Origin: Chionoecetes opilio
Lineage: Eukaryota; Arthropoda; Malacostraca; Decapoda; Majidae
Length of the DNA stretch: 64,000 nucleotides
Direction: 5' to 3'
Assembly (NCBI GenBank): GCA_016584305.1
Contig: JACEEZ010000090.1
Coordinates: 10,001-74,000 of the forward strand
The notes beneath the pieces were generated by a model. It did no database searches. It was given only the letters and a program-made list of their open reading frames with translations, and was not told the DNA's origin. Every line of letters starts with the position of its first letter. The stretch's first letter is position 1. Shown here piece after piece: positions 60,225-64,000 of the stretch. A program made the translations under genes and the position numbers.

Positions 60225-60690
60225 AACCACAACCCCCTCCCGTAACTGCCCAAGAGACAACCCAAAAAAAGACAAAAAAAGACAACCCAAAAAATCTGAT
60301 GTCGATATGGGGTCACGTGCAAAAAGGAAAAATGTGAAATCCCCCCCCCTCCTACATCGCATGTGAAACGAAGCTGTCTCGACGTCTTACTTGCCCCTTT
60401 TAAATTCCGAGCCCCAAAAACTCACCACTAGAAACCCGCATCACCATACAAGACCATTTTTAGAATAAAATACAGAAAAGGTCGATGTGCGCAGAGTACG
60501 GGGACTTCCAATTTTAGAAGCACTGTACAAAAAATTCAAACCCAAGCTTAATTACAGCATACAACCAACTCTCCCAAACATAAAAAAAAATCGGGGAAAG
60601 TATCCCCCCAGAGACGCAAAGCAGGGGACAGAATCTCACCAAACAGCGTCGCCCATCAACCAAGGGCCCAGACTTCTTTAAGTAGGCCCC
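60225..60690 (+). pseudogene. Penelope-like element GIY-YIG domain, upstream copy
   Basis: GIY-YIG endonuclease at the 3' end of Penelope-like retroelements. In broken frames it shows KRKNVKSPPLLH, TKLSRRLTCP, SMCAEYGDFQF and VRRVRGLPILEALYKKFKPK then L.YSIQPTLP. It matches the downstream copy at 61,640-61,960 block by block (TTCCAATTTTAGAAGCACTG against TTCCAATTCTAGAAGCACTA). It ends near TAAGTAGG at 60,685. Only the last domain of this copy is present before the next copy begins. Confidence 0.65.
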
Positions 60691-60829
60691 CACGCTGCCC
60701 CCAAATCATGCTCCCCTCTACATCCGAGGAAATCTACACAACAGGGGGACGTTGGGGAAGGGACTCGACGTACCTGTTGACCGTTCACCCCACGTACCTT
60801 TTTACCACAAACACTACATCCGACCAGGG

Positions 60830-62100
60830 TTAACAATGCTCCATCCCGCCGCTTGACGTCCCGGAACCCGTACTACGTGGACTCCTCGATGCTGCACTAA
60901 AGAAGCACCTTTTTTTACCTCTCCCCCAGGGAACAAATTCAAAAAGGGGGTCGCTATGGGGTTTTCCCCCTTTGGGTATTGCTGGGGAAAATTTTTCATA
61001 GCTGCGTAGAAGAAGATTTTCAAGAAAAAAACAAACCCCACATATATTCCGCTACAGCAAAGCATCTTTACAAAACGAAAAATCCTCGAAACAACAGCTG
61101 GCTCTGCACAAATACTTTAGGCTCACCTTCACCCTAGAAACCTCAAAATATGCCGTTCTTAAACTCCTTGTAACGAGAAAGAAATCATTCATCACAACGT
61201 CTCGTGAAACCCAAAGACACCGGGCACTGCTCAACGGGGAAAACGAATCCCCCAGAGATATAAAGGGAAACCCCAATCGTGCTTTCTCAGAAGAGCTCTC
61301 ACCATGCAGTACATGGGAACTTTGCACAAAGAAACGGAAACCCCTCAATCCTCATCACAACGGCTTCGCGGAGGACATCAAACCCTAGAAATAGAAAAAC
61401 ATGGGGGGGGAACTGGTAAACCCCCAACGCCACAAAAAAATCATGACTAACTATCTTCTACCGGGCTTTTTTCTCCCTGCTCCCCGGAAAAAGAAAGAAA
61501 ATTCCAAATCGTCCCGTATGTAAAAATGCAGACCCGCGAGAGAATAAAATCAAATTTATTACAAACCAAAAAACACCAGCAAAACCTCCTTTTCCGTACC
61601 CCAAACCAGACGAAGGAACAAAACAAATCCCATGTCGTATATAATCACTGCAAAAGGAAATGTGAAGTCCTCCCTCACCTAAATCGCATACAACGAAGCT
61701 GTCCAGACGTCTTTCTTGCTACCTAACTTCCGGAGCCCCAAAAAGTCACCTATTAGAAAAACATGGCATCATCATCACAAGAACATTTCTAGAAGAAAAT
61801 ACAGAATTGATCGACATGTGTGCAGATGTGCGGCGACTTCCAATTCTAGAAGCACTATACATAAAAGAGATCAATCCCAAGCTTAACGTACAGGCAAACG
61901 ACCTACAAGCTCTACCAAGCATGAACAGAACAAAAGCAAATAACAGCCTACTCACAGAGAAGCAAAGCGAGGAGTCAACAACCAATAAGCGTCTCCCACT
62001 CACGGAGACGAGAAGCAGAAGCTATCTACCAATCAGCGCCGCCACTAGGCTGCATGGCAGGCAGACTTCATCAATAAATAGCGTTTCACTCCGCAACTAA
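60830..62100 (+). pseudogene. Penelope-like element: reverse transcriptase end plus GIY-YIG
   Basis: 5'-truncated retroelement. The RT part reads NKFKKGVAMGFSP (about 60,930-60,970; 'G.AMGSPLSP' block) and EEDFQEKNKPHIYS (61,008-61,050). FTLETSKYAVLKLLVTR, RALLNGENES, CSTWELCTKK and NNGFAEDIKP-like strings end by 61,388. After a linker, GIY-YIG follows: CEVLPHLNRI, TKLSRRL, SGAPKSHLLEKHGI, LEENTELIDMC, VRRLPILEALYIKEINPKLN. The last 136 codons are open without a stop from 61,693 to the TAA at 62,098-62,100, unusual here. Upstream parts are frameshifted and the RT palm aspartates are not readable. Confidence 0.75.
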
Positions 62101-62838
62101 AGGCCCGTCCACACTATGCCTCATGACGCGCGCGCTGTTAGTGGCGCTGTTGAAAATCGAGGGTTTCAACACCGCCATGCAACGTGCTGAGCTAATCCAG
62201 CCCGGCCCGATTGCCGCATGCCGCAGCCTCAGGAGTCCTCAGTGCTACACCTGGCTCCACTGAGGGAAGACGTTGTTGCGCCGCGCTTCGTGAAATAATG
62301 TCTCGCTCAAGTTTTACTAACCACGTTGAGTGGACGCGGAGCAATACTCTATACTTTTTTGAATTGTTGACTTCATAGAGGGAAGACGTCGCTCGCCGCG
62401 CTACATGATGTGTATTAATATACGGTATTATCAAAATACCAGATGAATGAGATGATATTTAGGAAAACTGAACATACCATCATCTTCACGAGACATTACT
62501 GCGTGTCATGAATATAAATAAATTTCAGTAAACTATACCACGAATAAGATAATAAGAATAAAGCGTAATAGTGCATAAACATTTTTTCCTCTCACACCTT
62601 TTTTTATTCAACTCCTTGTTATTCCTGTAATTCTGCTTCCATTGAATTTTTATTTACTGACTCGGAAGCAACACACTTTTCCGATTCTAACGATATATGA
62701 TATGTCTCAATGCAAAAATGATGTCTATGATGATGAATATGATGAATAAAAATGATGAGTACACATGTCTACACACTGTATTTTCCACTTTGACGCGTGA
62801 AAAGTTAGACTCATCGTGGGTTTTCCTTTTTATTTCAG
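62101..62838. other. Unassigned, clean sequence between Penelope-like and mariner remnants
   Basis: It begins AAAGGCCCGTCCACACT, a string resembling DNA-transposon ends, but no inverted partner was found. GAGGGAAGACGT..CGCCGCGCT occurs twice (62,261-62,288 and 62,379-62,402). The rest is AT-rich. It should contain the N-terminal part of the mariner transposase if that were present; none is recognisable. Confidence 0.45.
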
Positions 62839-63407
62839 GTTTGCTTCAGTGACGAGAGCACATTTGAAATCTTGGCGAAGAAATCTCGAAAAATAGGTGA
62901 AAAATCTCATCCTGACTGTGTTGTACAGACTGTAAAACATCCCACCAAAGTCATGATTTGGTCTGTTATAAGCGGAAAGGGCACTGGTCGTCTGTACGTG
63001 GTTCAGGGGACAATGCGGCAGGACCAATACAGACAGATGTTGATGGATAGGCTTCTTCCTCAGGTAAGAGATTGGTTTCCAAATGCAGAATCCTTCGTTT
63101 TCATGCAAGATGGCGCTCCCTGCCACACTGCTCGTTCAGTAAAAGCCTTTTTGCATGAACAGAATGTACCTCTATTGTCCTGGCCGGGAAATTCGCCGGA
63201 TGTGAACCGATAGAAAATGTGTGGGAGCTGGTGAAGAGAGAAATGGCAAAGGAGTTGATTACAACAAAAACCCAGCTGAATGAGAAGCTTATTGATGTCT
63301 GGAATCATAACCCAAAGCTGCAGGAGACAGTACAGGAATGCATTCATACTTTGCCAAGGCGTATCGAAGCTTTAATAGCCGCCAAGGGCGGAACGACTAA
63401 ATATTGA
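62839..63407 (+). pseudogene. Tc1/mariner-type transposase, C-terminal catalytic part
   Basis: Cut-and-paste transposase catalytic domain. The first frame (to 63,213) reads FSDESTFEI with catalytic Asp at 62,851-62,853, VMIWSVISGKGTGRLYVV, and MQDGAPCHTARSVKAFL with the second Asp at 63,109-63,111. WPGNSPDVN, then after one missing base at about 63,207, ENVWELVKREM continue in the next frame, with the catalytic Glu at 63,213-63,215. Restoring the count gives 34 residues between the second Asp and Glu: DD34E, as in Tc1. It ends AAKGGTTKY and TGA at 63,405-63,407. The helix-turn-helix part is absent; TTTTTATTTCAG just upstream looks like a 3' splice site. Confidence 0.9.
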
Positions 63408-63631
63408 AAATATGGGTAATTTTCTGACTGACGATATATTTGTCAAAAATTTATATATGTCGATAAATATAGGTTTATTCCTACCAGTTCTGTGTATTTA
63501 TTATTCACAATTGTTCAAATTCATTTAGTATTTACTTTTAGGCATGTGAAACTATAATTCGTAGGGATTTCTCATCGCAACCTTACATTATATGAAAAAA
63601 GGAAGGTGCGTCTAAGAAACTGGCCAGGGAC
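63408..63631. other. Probable 3' flank of the mariner element
   Basis: AT-rich sequence after the stop codon, ending in GGTGCGTCTAAGAAACTGG and a TA array. An inverted partner of the possible end was not found upstream. Confidence 0.4.
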
Positions 63632-63975
<344 letters not shown>

Positions 63976-64000
63976 ACGTAATCGAGTGAAGTATCGCTCC

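Noticed and set aside
62101..62118. AAAGGCCCGTCCACACT as a transposon terminus
   Set aside because: No inverted copy found within the window.

Overview
The window looks like intergenic, repeat-packed animal DNA. A decapod crustacean (shrimp or crab type) is my best guess. The reasons are kilobase-long (TA)n and (CT)n arrays and a mixture of Helitrons, Ty3 retrotransposons, RTE-like LINEs, a Penelope-like element, a Tc1/mariner transposase and a multicopy invertebrate 'HEEADT' gene family. I found no intact host gene. There is no prokaryotic feature, rRNA, canonical tRNA or CRISPR. Coding traces are nearly all frameshifted. Large parts (about 20.2-34 kb, 39.5-50 kb and 53-61 kb) are full of spurious homopolymers, which suggests an unpolished long-read consensus, so many frameshifts may be technical.

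Layout. 1-1,190 is AT then CT microsatellite. 1,191-2,109 is unique sequence with a perfect-looking hairpin. 2,110-7,776 is a 5.7 kb (TA)n field. 7,778-19,187 is a composite block: four non-autonomous Helitrons (two minus, head to tail; two plus) with internal 30-33 bp minisatellites, then a broken Ty3 retrotransposon on the minus strand and single-copy flank. After 1 kb of A/T low complexity the whole block recurs at 20,227-30,270 in the same order and orientation, strongly eroded.

30,271-33,750 is unassigned. 34,207-38,600 is a second, different Ty3 relic on the minus strand whose protease is followed directly by integrase, with no room for reverse transcriptase (Gmr1-like order). It has been hit by four later elements: a tRNA-derived SINE, a short inverted-repeat element, a 5'-truncated LINE and a 1.27 kb TTAA-flanked inverted-repeat element. 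Three of these have direct repeats that fix the insertion point.

39.5-51 kb is noisy and mostly unreadable: a pair of direct repeats 6.2 kb apart, a GC-rich block, a 45 nt G run, a 1.1 kb CACCTCAGACACTGACTG-type minisatellite and a CT array. 51,140-52,511 (minus) is a fragment of the HEEADT/PIN-like plus Cys-rich protein family, and 53,418-53,771 (minus) is a THAP zinc-finger fragment. 56.9-59.95 kb is bracketed by a ~600 bp direct repeat. 60.2-62.1 kb holds two tandem Penelope-like 3' ends (reverse transcriptase plus GIY-YIG). 62,839-63,407 is a Tc1/mariner DD34E transposase with one frameshift. The end is a (TA)n array and a 97 bp direct repeat.

The genes form no pathway. The window records successive transposon insertions, segmental copying and microsatellite growth.
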